DNA from: Lachnospiraceae bacterium
GTDB lineage: Bacteria; Bacillota; Clostridia; Lachnospirales; Lachnospiraceae
DNA: 64,000 nucleotides
NCBI GenBank assembly: GCA_024682835.1
Contig: JAIKYU010000017.1
Location: forward strand, 1-64,000
Direction: 5' to 3'
Of the stretch, positions 9,428 through 17,839 are shown piece after piece. The stretch's first letter is position 1. Each line of letters starts with the position of its first letter. The notes below the pieces were generated by a model. It made no database searches. It was not told the DNA's origin and worked only from the letters and a program-made list of their open reading frames with translations. Both the position numbers and the translations under genes were made by a program.

Positions 9428-10929
9428 CTCATCACCTGCTTTTTGCCGTCTGCAACTTTGCGGTTCTTTGTTGACGGCCGGTATTTTCGGAGGTACATGA
9501 GCCTCCGGTAGCGCCTTGCAGCTTCAAGGCTCTGTTTGGTGTCCGTTCCCCGGCGGACGATGCTGCCGTAGATCCAACCGCTTTCATGAGGGATCCGGTG
9601 GCGGAGACCCAGGCGGTCGAGAAGGCGTGCGGTGAATTCGAGGTTGCGGATCTCCCGGTAGGAGAGGCGCGCCGCCACCTCCTGCATGGAAGCGTCCTCC
9701 AGCATGTCGTCGCAGAAGCGCAGGGTTCCGTACCAGGCCGCTTCCCCGGCCGTCGGGTGGAGCATAAAGCGGGTCAGCACATGTCTGCACAGCCGGTCGC
9801 CGGTATCGATTTCCGGGTTTGTGCCGTCCATGTCCTCCTTTCGCAGTGCTTCGCCGTAGCGTGACGCATAGGTCAGGATCTGCGGCAGCAGGCGGTTGAT
9901 CTTCCGATCGTTGTAGTGGATCGTGTCGGACAGAAGCGGCAGGTAGCGCACGGCGGGGGCTGTGGAATCATTGGCCTTATCCTGTGATGAACCGCAACCA
10001 TTGCCGATGATTCCGTGCGGGTCGGTATAAACGCTCCGGTAGCCCATCGTCATCCCCGCGGGTTCCGAGAGCACCGCCTCGAAGAGACAGTTGCAGAAAT
10101 CCGCTTTGCGGAGAATGTCCGTGCCGGGCCGGAAGTAAAAGGTGTGATATCGTGAGGGATCCGCGCCGGCAGGGAGGTCGTAGAGACCAAAGTAGTAGCC
10201 CTCCAGAGGCTTTTGCCTGTCCGGAATCAGGCGGTTGATGCTTGCCTGGGTGCTGCCCATCCAGCCGCTGTCGACCAGAGCGGAAGAGATTTCATCCGAC
10301 AGTCCTTCCTGGCAGAGATATCCGCGGGCGGACAAAAGGGCTTGTTCGCCGTGCTTCTGAAAGAGCGGAGCAAGGCGTGGCCAGGCAGCCTGTGCACGCA
10401 GCTCCCAGCAGCGGATTTCCGGACGTGTGAGGATGTCATCCAAAGACCGGTCAAAGCCAAGGATCCAGGCGGCTTCATTCAGCTCCGTCTCCGTCAGGCC
10501 GCCGCGGCGAAGAATTTTCCGCATGGTTACGTCGATTCCGCACAGGAACAGCCAGTCGGGGCAGGTGTCGCTTTTAAGAGCGAGCTCCGGCAGCCGGAGT
10601 GAATAGCGGGATACGCGAAGATAACGAAGCTCCAGGGGGCTTTCTTCGCCAAGGAGTGTCTGCGCCGCCCGATACAGAGGATAACCGTCTCTGGAGAGAA
10701 AATACAGTCGCTTTGTTCCCCGTTTCTGCGCTTTACGCAGCACCCATGTGACGTAAGCGGTTACAACGGGAGCCCAGACGTGCAGACAGGAACGCTCCGG
10801 TGCCCAGTGCGGATTGTCAGGCAGTTCGGCGAGACAGGCGCGCATCACCCTGCCGTGCAGCGGCCAGTGCGCGTCGATCAGGCGCAGCCGGGATTCCTCT
10901 TTATCAAATCTGGAGACCGTTGGTTTCAT
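9424..10929 (-). CDS. HAD-like protein of polysaccharide loci
   Basis: 501 residues, no signal peptide or membrane helix. The core LYFLSRDGYPLYRAAQ looks like the DxG-type motif found in HAD-like proteins of the COG5610 group that recur in capsule and O-antigen loci; SSALVDSGWMGSTQ is a second conserved-looking block. In canonical HAD enzymes the nucleophile is DxD; here the residue pair after the first Asp is Gly-Tyr, so phosphatase activity is not assured. It lies between a GT2 and the ABC permease, in the same operon. Role unknown; phosphoryl transfer on sugar or lipid intermediates is only a guess. Confidence 0.55.
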   Translation of the reverse strand: MKPTVSRFDKEESRLRLIDAHWPLHGRVMRACLAELPDNPHWAPERSCLHVWAPVVTAYVTWVLRKAQKRGTKRLYFLSRDGYPLYRAAQTLLGEESPLELRYLRVSRYSLRLPELALKSDTCPDWLFLCGIDVTMRKILRRGGLTETELNEAAWILGFDRSLDDILTRPEIRCWELRAQAAWPRLAPLFQKHGEQALLSARGYLCQEGLSDEISSALVDSGWMGSTQASINRLIPDRQKPLEGYYFGLYDLPAGADPSRYHTFYFRPGTDILRKADFCNCLFEAVLSEPAGMTMGYRSVYTDPHGIIGNGCGSSQDKANDSTAPAVRYLPLLSDTIHYNDRKINRLLPQILTYASRYGEALRKEDMDGTNPEIDTGDRLCRHVLTRFMLHPTAGEAAWYGTLRFCDDMLEDASMQEVAARLSYREIRNLEFTARLLDRLGLRHRIPHESGWIYGSIVRRGTDTKQSLEAARRYRRLMYLRKYRPSTKNRKVADGKKQVMR

Positions 10930-10986
10930 GGTGTTTCTCTGTTCCTCCGGGTACTTGTGGGTGACGGTCCGGGTGCTTCGGGCCGG

Positions 10987-11853
10987 TTACAGCTGATGTC
11001 TGGCGCTCTTTATCCGTCTGAGCAGCCGGCCGGGGATCAGAGCGCCTGCCAATGGACGGATGACGTAGAGCCAGCCGATAGACAACCGGATTTTAAGCTC
11101 TCTGTAACAGGCAGACCGCAGCTTCATCTCTTTGACACGCTGTCTTAAGCCGCGTGTGTGATAATGCGTCCGGTCCGTATAATACAGGAGCAGCTCTTCC
11201 TGCAGATTGTCCCCGCGAAGACCGTTCCGGTAGAGCCTGAGAAACAGCTCGTAGTCCTCCAGCAGAGCGCTTCGCTCGCCGGTATCATAGCCGCCGGCCT
11301 GTTCCAGCACTTTCCGCCTGATCATCACCGTCGGGTGAATGAAAGGGGAGTAGCGCAGGTAATTGCGCAATGCGGGTTCTGCGGGACGGGACGCGTGGCC
11401 CCATTCCCCGTTCTGATCGTAGATCCGCGCATTACAGCCCACCCAGGCGGTTTCCGGGTGCGTGCGGAGGTAGGAAAGCTCCCGTGCCAACCGATCCGGC
11501 AAAGCGACATCATCCGCGTCCATCCGGGCGATAAAGGGCGCTGAGGCGTGCTTCAGGCATGCGTTCAGAGAATGGGCCAGCCCCTGCTGCTGTGTGGCAC
11601 CGATAATCTGAATTCGGGAATCGCTCCCGGCAAGCGTTCCGATCAGATCGGAAATCGCAGGATCCGATCCGTCATCATAAATGATCAGTTCCAGGTCACT
11701 GAGACTCTGACCGAGAATGGAGTCCACGGCGCGCCGGATTGCGCCCGGGTAGCGCTCGTTGTGAATCCCCATGAGCACGGAGACCTCCGGATGTCTGTCC
11801 GTTTTGTCCTGTCCCGCCATGGGGCCTTCCGATTGCGGGAGATTGCTACTCAT
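10987..11853 (-). CDS. Glycosyltransferase family 2
   Basis: 288 residues. GT-A fold with VSVLMGIHNERYPG, IIYDDGSDPAI, FIARMDADDVALPDR (DxD) and SPFIHPTVMIRRKVLEQ followed by an LLEDYELFLRL acid motif. This pattern matches GT2 galactosyl/rhamnosyl-type transferases of surface polysaccharides. Cytoplasmic with a basic C-terminus that may touch the membrane. The start overlaps the preceding GT4 stop (ATGA). The transferred sugar cannot be read from sequence. Confidence 0.85.
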   Translation of the reverse strand: MSSNLPQSEGPMAGQDKTDRHPEVSVLMGIHNERYPGAIRRAVDSILGQSLSDLELIIYDDGSDPAISDLIGTLAGSDSRIQIIGATQQQGLAHSLNACLKHASAPFIARMDADDVALPDRLARELSYLRTHPETAWVGCNARIYDQNGEWGHASRPAEPALRNYLRYSPFIHPTVMIRRKVLEQAGGYDTGERSALLEDYELFLRLYRNGLRGDNLQEELLLYYTDRTHYHTRGLRQRVKEMKLRSACYRELKIRLSIGWLYVIRPLAGALIPGRLLRRIKSARHQL

Positions 11854-12989
11854 GTGTCAATCGCGGCGTAGACCGCCCGCATGGTTTCTGCACGGTTTTC
11901 TGTGGTGAAGGGAGCGGCGCTCTGCCTTGCCGCTTCTGCACAGCGCTGACGGAATGCAGTGTCCTCCTTCATCCGGCGGATTTGTGCGGCAAAGGCTGCG
12001 GCGTCCCATGGCGGGCAGACCAATCCGTTGTAGCCGTCCACCATGTATTCCCGTGTTCCGCGATTGTCTGACGCGATGACGGGAATTCCGGTCAGAAGAG
12101 CCTCCACCGCGGCAATGCCGAAGCCCTCCCTGCGGGAGGGAAAGATGAAACAGTCCGCGCTCTGCAGCACGTTTTCCATGTCCGTGCGGTAGCCCAGCAG
12201 CCGGACCTGGTCGGCCAGCTCCAGCCGGTCGATCATCTCCTCCAGCAGCTGCCTGTTTTTTCCCCGTCCGCAGATGCTTAACCGGATATCCGGATCCTTC
12301 AGCAGGGCAAGCGCCTCCAGAATCACGCGCTGGTTTTTGTTGTCATTGAGCTCGGCGGCGTTGACCAGGTGGAATGCCCCGTCGGGTATCCGCAGCTCCG
12401 TGCGCATCCTCTCCCGATCCGCGGGACGTCCGCAAAATCGAGCCGCATCGACCCCCACGCCATGGATCATATAGATCCGACCTCCCTGTCTTAGGGGGAG
12501 GTGCTGCGCCCACGCCGCATCTTCCCTGTTGATGGTGATCAGGATGTCTGTCTGCTTTGCCAGCAACCGTTCTGCGGGGTAGAAGACACCCCAGTACCAG
12601 AGCGGTGCGCCGTGGAAAAAATGGAAGCCGTGAGCCGTGTAGAGCACGGTCGGGCGTGCGCCGGACATGGCGGCGGCCACCCGTCCCAGCGCACCGCCCA
12701 TCGGGTTGTGACAATGGACAAGATCGATCCGTTCCTGCCGGATCAGACGGATCAGACAGCGAAGCGCACGGCAGTTGGAGATCACGCGCAGGGGACTCTT
12801 GCGCAGAGGAATGTGATGCAGGATGATGCCTGCCTCTGTGAGCGCCTCTTTGGAAAAATGGTATACCGGATTATGAAAATTGGAGGCATAGTGAACCTCA
12901 TAGCCAAGTGCCTGAAGGGAACGCACGTCGCTCATGAGGAACTGCGGAAGAAAGCCGCCGATGCTGGTGATGATGAGTGCGCGCTTCAT
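11850..12989 (-). CDS. Glycosyltransferase family 4 (CapM/EpsD-like)
   Basis: 379 residues, GT-B fold. The N-domain has a glycine-rich IGGFLPQFL loop and the YTAHGFHFFHG motif seen in EpsD/CapM/WcaA-like transferases. The C-domain has LNDNKNQRVILEAL and the EX7E pair in SRREGFGIAAVEALL. Likely retaining transfer from a nucleotide sugar to the growing lipid-linked chain on the cytoplasmic face. Overlaps its upstream neighbour (the ligase-like gene) by four bases and its downstream GT2 by four bases, so it sits inside a tightly coupled run. Confidence 0.88.
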   Translation of the reverse strand: MKRALIITSIGGFLPQFLMSDVRSLQALGYEVHYASNFHNPVYHFSKEALTEAGIILHHIPLRKSPLRVISNCRALRCLIRLIRQERIDLVHCHNPMGGALGRVAAAMSGARPTVLYTAHGFHFFHGAPLWYWGVFYPAERLLAKQTDILITINREDAAWAQHLPLRQGGRIYMIHGVGVDAARFCGRPADRERMRTELRIPDGAFHLVNAAELNDNKNQRVILEALALLKDPDIRLSICGRGKNRQLLEEMIDRLELADQVRLLGYRTDMENVLQSADCFIFPSRREGFGIAAVEALLTGIPVIASDNRGTREYMVDGYNGLVCPPWDAAAFAAQIRRMKEDTAFRQRCAEAARQSAAPFTTENRAETMRAVYAAIDT

Positions 12990-14560
12990 GCGGTCCTCAC
13001 CTTCAGCGGGGGCAGTTCACCGCGGTAGAGCGAAAGCAGGCCGAAAAAAAACGCTGTCGTGAGCGGGTGCGGCCCGTTAAAAACAGACTGGGTCATGTAG
13101 CCGAACAGACCGGCAAAGGCATACAGCTGGCATCTGGAGCAACGCTCTCTGTTCCGGATTCGCCGGATGAAATCAAAAAGGATCCAGGCATACATTCCGG
13201 CATAGGTGAGAAAGCCAAACAGGCCGGTCGTCGCGAGGTATTCCAGCAGATCGTTGTGTGCATTTTCCAACAGATAGATCCCGTCGTAGTGTCGTACAAT
13301 CAGATGCCGGTACGCAAGGGCGAATTCGTCCAGATTGCCGGGACCGAGCCCCAGCAGCTTTTCCCGGATTCCGCCCTCCAGAAATGCGCGAACGGCAATT
13401 TCCCAGATCAGTCCCCGCCGGTTCAGGAAGTCGCGGCTGAAGTGTGTCGCGGCATACAGGATTCCGGCCAGAAAGGACAGTATAAGAAGGGCAAAGCTGC
13501 CCAGAAACAGGATGTGTCTGACACGTTTTTCCGCAGCTTCGCCGATCCGCGAGGGCAGCAGACGGCAGCAGAGGATGCCGGCGATTCCCGTAAGAAGCAG
13601 AATAGGGGGAATCCACAGGCGAAACAGAACCGGAGAGAGTTCGTCCAGATAAAGATCGGGGTTTATGCGGACGATGATCATCGCCATGCTGCCGGCCAGG
13701 CCCAGAAGACAGAGATTGATGCTCCATCCGTTGATTCTGCGTTTGCTGCGCATACACCAGACGGTCAGCACGGACAGCGTTGCTGCCGTGCTGAAATACA
13801 GGCTGTCCGCGTGGGTCAGAAACAGATTCAGATAGCAGAGAAACAGAGCGACCGCTGCCGGCACCTGCCGGGACGCCGGAAGGCTGACAAAGGCCGCAGC
13901 CAGGATCGGAAGCAGGATAGAGAGGCAGCCGCTGTAGGTGTTCACATTGCCGATGGTGGAGGTGTAGCTTGCCGCCCAGAGGGAATCCATGCCCTTCGAC
14001 GCGCCGAGCGGATCCATGGACAAATCGTTCAGGAAACCGAGAAGCATCATGAAAAACCCGCTTCCGGCGAAAAGAATAAAGGGAAGACGCTCGCGCCTGA
14101 GAGAAGAGGAACAGAGAAAATAGAGCGCGCACATCGACAGGAGAAGAAGACCTCCGACATTCCAGCATTTTTCACCCGTGAAGGAGGCTTTTCGCCAGCT
14201 CGACAAAAGGCAGGACAGGAGCACGGTACCGCCAAAGAGAGCGACCGCCCAGTCCAGGGGAACGGCTGAAAGTCTTATGGACAAAAGGGAATCGGACCAA
14301 AACCGGACGGGCGCGCGGCGCGCACGCGGAAGGGCTCGTCCCCTATGACGGGCGGGGAAAAGGACGGCCAGCCGGTCGGAGATAAACAGACAGATAAAGA
14401 GGCTGCCGGTTGCTGCAACCGCCAGCCAGATAAACAGTGTTTTGTCTTCCAGTGCCCGTATATAGCCATGCGGCAGATAGAGCGGTGCTGCCGCGAACAA
14501 CATGATCCAGTAAAACCGCACGGCATCAGGACGGGTAAAACGCGGTCCGTGATCCGTCAT
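12986..14560 (-). CDS. O-antigen ligase/polymerase-like membrane protein
   Basis: 524 residues with about twelve hydrophobic helices and a large extracytoplasmic loop near the C-terminus bearing GLGPGNLDEF and HAHNDLL-like residues (here ENAHNDLLEYLATTGL), the hallmark of Wzy/WaaL-family proteins. These join or polymerise polyprenyl-linked glycans on the outer face. Co-occurrence with an ABC exporter suggests ligation of the exported glycan to a wall or protein acceptor rather than Wzy-dependent polymerisation, but that is inference. The gene starts 32 bases after the secreted repeat protein with no room for a separate promoter. Confidence 0.82.
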   Translation of the reverse strand: MTDHGPRFTRPDAVRFYWIMLFAAAPLYLPHGYIRALEDKTLFIWLAVAATGSLFICLFISDRLAVLFPARHRGRALPRARRAPVRFWSDSLLSIRLSAVPLDWAVALFGGTVLLSCLLSSWRKASFTGEKCWNVGGLLLLSMCALYFLCSSSLRRERLPFILFAGSGFFMMLLGFLNDLSMDPLGASKGMDSLWAASYTSTIGNVNTYSGCLSILLPILAAAFVSLPASRQVPAAVALFLCYLNLFLTHADSLYFSTAATLSVLTVWCMRSKRRINGWSINLCLLGLAGSMAMIIVRINPDLYLDELSPVLFRLWIPPILLLTGIAGILCCRLLPSRIGEAAEKRVRHILFLGSFALLILSFLAGILYAATHFSRDFLNRRGLIWEIAVRAFLEGGIREKLLGLGPGNLDEFALAYRHLIVRHYDGIYLLENAHNDLLEYLATTGLFGFLTYAGMYAWILFDFIRRIRNRERCSRCQLYAFAGLFGYMTQSVFNGPHPLTTAFFFGLLSLYRGELPPLKVRTA

Positions 14561-14592
14561 GAAAGAAGCGCCTCTCTTTGATAAGGTGCGGC

Positions 14593-15261
14593 TTATGCGG
14601 GAATCACCTGATAGGTTGTCCCGTTGATCGTGATGGTGGCGGGCAATTCCGCCGGAGCCTTGCCGATTACCTGAAGTGTGGGCTTCGCGCCGGCCTGTCC
14701 CTTAAGGGTCACGGCGTTTTTACCGTCGTCAATGGTCACGATGACGGATTTGTCCGCCTTCTTATCCTCGCTGCGTTTGCTGATCACCTTGCCGGCCGCG
14801 TCGGTCACGGTCTGGATGGTTTCGGTAGACCCGTCGGCTTTTCTGGTCACCTGGGACCTGGAATACTGGATGCTGCCGTCCGCCTGCTTAAGCGGCTTTT
14901 CCGAGAGGTCGGTGATGCTGCCGTCCGCGTTGATGGTGCGGGTGGCCCTGGTGCCGTCAGCATAATTGATGACGGAACTGGTTTCGGTCTCCACCGTACC
15001 GTCCGGATGCGTGAGCTTCTTTGTGATATACCGAATCAGCGTGCCGTCTACCTGCTTCACGTCCTTTTTCGAGATGAACTCTACCGTACCGTCCGGCAGC
15101 GTCCTCGTAGAAGAAGGAAGGATGTTCTCGATCGGGCGAGGAGCCTCCGTGATCACCTGCGGAGCACTGCTCGGGGTCACGCCCGCGGCGCCCGCTACGG
15201 CGGAAACAGAAGCGATGGTCACGACGCTCAACAATACAGCCCATGTTTTTTTCGCATTCAT
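14593..15261 (-). CDS. Secreted protein with 15-residue DG[T/S] repeats
   Basis: 222 residues. Basic start, hydrophobic stretch and small residues to about residue 26 form a signal peptide. Aspartates of the DG[T/S] motif fall at residues 57, 72, 87, 102, 113, 128 and 143, a 15-residue period with one 11-residue step. The rest is Thr/Lys-rich and beta-prone, followed by a degenerate final unit (DAAG). No family recognised. No sortase motif or transmembrane anchor is visible. AGGAGG lies eight bases before the ATG. It is the first gene after a good promoter and leads directly into the ligase gene, so it may be co-expressed with the polysaccharide operon. Confidence 0.7.
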   Translation of the reverse strand: MNAKKTWAVLLSVVTIASVSAVAGAAGVTPSSAPQVITEAPRPIENILPSSTRTLPDGTVEFISKKDVKQVDGTLIRYITKKLTHPDGTVETETSSVINYADGTRATRTINADGSITDLSEKPLKQADGSIQYSRSQVTRKADGSTETIQTVTDAAGKVISKRSEDKKADKSVIVTIDDGKNAVTLKGQAGAKPTLQVIGKAPAELPATITINGTTYQVIPA

Positions 15262-15344
15262 CTTGGTTATCCTCCTCTATCAATAAGTTGATCATTGGCA
15301 CAATCATTTGGAGTGATTCTGTCATTCTGATTACAATCCGTAAT

Positions 15345-15373
15345 ATAGTACATCAACAAACAGGATTTGGCAA
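15345..15373 (-). promoter_or_regulatory. SigA-type promoter for the repeat protein and polysaccharide operon
   Basis: On the minus strand TTGCCA (15373-15368), a 17-base spacer and TACTAT (15350-15345), about 84 bases before the start at 15261. It is the only convincing promoter between the GGDEF gene and the ligase gene, so it may drive the downstream operon. Confidence 0.5.
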
Positions 15374-15411
15374 GTTCAGAGTAACTATTTCTGGATCGTA
15401 CCTGCGAATGC

Positions 15412-15435
15412 GGGTGGGGTTCTGTGAATAGTAAC
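15412..15435 (-). repeat. Short dispersed repeat, copy 1
   Basis: Read on the minus strand it is GTTACTATTCACAGAACCCC then ACCC, directly after the stop of the TraX-GGDEF gene. It matches 31077-31100 at 22 of 23 positions. An imperfect inverted partner GTAACTATT lies at 15381-15389, so the transcript could fold back here. Confidence 0.6.
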
Positions 15436-15438
15436 AGC

Positions 15439-17715
15439 TTAGTGCGCCGCCCGGTCTCCTTCATAGAAACGCCAGGTTTTGCGGCCTGCTTCCTTGGCGG
15501 CATAGAGCGCTTTATCCGCCTGCTGTTTTATAAGGGTGCTTGCGGTCCAGACCGACATAGGAAGCTTTTCGGGCAGGACAGTCGTGATGCCGAGAGACAG
15601 CGAGGTCACGCCGGGGTGTCCTGCCCGGGCTATCGCTTCGTCGAAGCAGTCTGTCAGGTTCTGCGCAAATTGCTCAAGTTCCCTGCGGTCGGTCTGGTTA
15701 CAGTAAAACAGGCAGAATTCGTCGCCGCCGATGCGGCCGGTCAGAAGCGATCCTTCCGGAACGACTTCCGATGCGTGACGCACAGCTTCCGCAAAGGACG
15801 TAAGAATTCTGTCTCCCACCTGATGGCCGTAGGTGTCGTTGACCTGTTTGAAATGATCCAGATCGGCCATGAAGAAGGCACCTGCGGTGCGCTTTTTCAG
15901 GAGCTCACGCAGCGCGTTTTCAAAGCGCTGACGGTTGTTCAGACCTGTCAGAGAATCCTTGCTGGAGGCCTCCTTCATTTTTTCCAGATAGCGGTAATGC
16001 TCGGTCAGATCGAAAATCCACAGGATCTCTCCGGTCGTGTGGCCCTGCTCGGTGAGCGGTTCCACGCGCAGTTCATAGGTGTGTCCTTCCAGGCTGATCG
16101 TCTCCGTGACACCGGTAAAGGCATCGTGAACGGCGGGGATCCGATAGGCGTCGTCATACTGCGCAAATTCTCCGAACAGACGGTGCACCCATTCGTTGGA
16201 GTAGAGAATGCGGTGGTTGCTGTCGATGATAAGAATGCCCTCGCTGCCCTGATTGATCGCATTGGAAATGCCCAGGTTGACAGAATCGAGATAGCTGTAT
16301 TTGACCAGAGCCAGGATGATGCAACCCGCTGCGATCGGGATAAAGAGTGCCGGAATTTCATAACCGCCGGTAATGCCCGTTGCTTTGATGACTACGTGCA
16401 GCCACATCGTGATCATTGCACAAAGCAGGAGGCGCAGACGTCTTTTCTGGAGTGTATCGTTGCGGCGGGTGGAATGAAGCGCGCAGCCGATCACCATGAA
16501 GCAGACAAAGATGCAGTAGGCGACAAAGACGTAAAAGGCGGGGCCATAGCCTTCTATCTCCATTCGGGGAAAGGGGCCTGCGGTCCGGTTGATGGAGATG
16601 CCGGTGTACATGAGCCCGTTTTTTTCAAAGGTAAACATGCAGTGCATGACAAAGAGGCTGACCAGCGTTTCCGCTGCGTATACCGGCGTCGGGATGCGAA
16701 TGTGAAAAAGCTCCTGAGCGCAGAGGGTAACGGCGATCATGACCATCACCTCGGCGAAATACTGCAGCTTGGTGGCTGTATAGACGCCGGCTACCTGATC
16801 GGTCGTGATCTCCAGCAGGAAACCGAAGATATACATCACGCTGCAGACCAGGAAGAAGACCACAGCAGTCTGCGCCCTTGAATTTGGCTGCCTCAGGACA
16901 TAGATAAGAAGACCGATCCCGATGAACAGGGCAATGATATGCATGTGAATATAAATTTCCTGTGCCGACGCCCCTGCGCGCAGGAACTGGATGCCCTTCA
17001 GAATCAGAAAATGAGCCGGGTAGAATATGTAGAAGAAATAACGCCCCCCGATATTTCTGCCCTTTTCGCCGTTATAGAAATAGAGCGGGATCAGGGAAAA
17101 AATGAAGCCGAAAAGGTACAGCCGCTCCGGTATTGTCCAGTCGAGAGAGGAAAAGTGGTATTGCTGGTTCAGCCAGATCGTGGGCAGGAGTATGCATTCC
17201 AGCAGGCAGGTGGCTGCGATAAAGCGGACGGCCGTGGTTTTGAAATCCCTGCTGTAGTAGAAGATCAGTACATACAGGATCGGCATGACGACCCATCCGC
17301 CGATTGCCAGAGAGACGGCGATCAGGAGACAGACGAGAGTGATGCGGAGTGGCTTCGGAAAGGCTTTATGCTCCGTGACACACAGCGTGAGAAGAGCAAG
17401 CAGCAGATCAAAAATGATGTTCTGGCGCCAGAGGTACTCCTCATGGAAGAACAGGTAAAACGGACAGACGGCAAGCAGGGCAAAGGTGGCCATCCGTGAC
17501 ACGTAATGACGGATGTTGGATGTGTGACGAAAGCCTTCCGCAATGAAGAAACACATGATCGGCAGCGTAAGCCGGCCGAAGAGGTGCATGATCTGGCCGA
17601 GAGGTGACATGAATTCCACGAATCCCCAGGCCGTGTGATCGACAACCATGGCCAGAATGGCCAGCAGCTTCAGCTGTGTGCGGTCAAGGCCCCTGTGTTT
17701 TCCTGCTGATTTCAT
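15439..17715 (-). CDS. TraX-like / 7TM / PAS / GGDEF fusion, putative diguanylate cyclase
   Basis: 758 residues. Residues about 10-240 resemble TraX (KLLAILAMVVDHTAWG, many helices), followed by a further seven-helix block (about 250-470), a PAS-like domain (about 480-575; GILIIDSNHRILYSNEWVHRLF, cut short here as ILIIDSNHRILYSNE) and a GGDEF domain (about 585-750). The active-site loop GRIGGDEF and the DLDHFKQVND metal site are intact, so c-di-GMP synthesis is plausible. The RxxD inhibitory site before the loop is absent. The ATG at 17715 has GGAGAG seven bases upstream and is preferred to the one at 17730. It may sense a ligand or membrane state through the N-terminus; that role is inferred. 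Confidence 0.82.
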   Translation of the reverse strand: MKSAGKHRGLDRTQLKLLAILAMVVDHTAWGFVEFMSPLGQIMHLFGRLTLPIMCFFIAEGFRHTSNIRHYVSRMATFALLAVCPFYLFFHEEYLWRQNIIFDLLLALLTLCVTEHKAFPKPLRITLVCLLIAVSLAIGGWVVMPILYVLIFYYSRDFKTTAVRFIAATCLLECILLPTIWLNQQYHFSSLDWTIPERLYLFGFIFSLIPLYFYNGEKGRNIGGRYFFYIFYPAHFLILKGIQFLRAGASAQEIYIHMHIIALFIGIGLLIYVLRQPNSRAQTAVVFFLVCSVMYIFGFLLEITTDQVAGVYTATKLQYFAEVMVMIAVTLCAQELFHIRIPTPVYAAETLVSLFVMHCMFTFEKNGLMYTGISINRTAGPFPRMEIEGYGPAFYVFVAYCIFVCFMVIGCALHSTRRNDTLQKRRLRLLLCAMITMWLHVVIKATGITGGYEIPALFIPIAAGCIILALVKYSYLDSVNLGISNAINQGSEGILIIDSNHRILYSNEWVHRLFGEFAQYDDAYRIPAVHDAFTGVTETISLEGHTYELRVEPLTEQGHTTGEILWIFDLTEHYRYLEKMKEASSKDSLTGLNNRQRFENALRELLKKRTAGAFFMADLDHFKQVNDTYGHQVGDRILTSFAEAVRHASEVVPEGSLLTGRIGGDEFCLFYCNQTDRRELEQFAQNLTDCFDEAIARAGHPGVTSLSLGITTVLPEKLPMSVWTASTLIKQQADKALYAAKEAGRKTWRFYEGDRAAH

Positions 17716-17790
17716 TGATCTACTCTCCATAAGTTTTGGCCTGGTATCACTTTGAGATGATGTCTACGGATTGCTTCGTTGTATACACAA

Positions 17791-17816
17791 ACAGGACGCC
17801 CTCTCGGACGTCCTGT
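17791..17816 (-). terminator. Terminator after the chemoreceptor gene
   Basis: Stem ACAGGACG/CGTCCTGT with a ten-base loop, followed on the minus strand by TTTGTGT. It lies 23 bases after the stop of the chemoreceptor and upstream of the TraX-GGDEF gene, separating the two units. Confidence 0.65.
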
Positions 17817-17839
17817 GTTGAAGCAGACCGGTATCCGGA

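Noticed and set aside
12977-14269. 430-codon frame antisense to the ligase-like gene
   Set aside because: Low-complexity Gln/Lys/Arg composition and no motifs; the sense frame has a clear membrane-protein pattern.
15424-16881. 485-codon antisense frame over the GGDEF gene
   Set aside because: No domain features; the sense frame has complete GGDEF and PAS regions.
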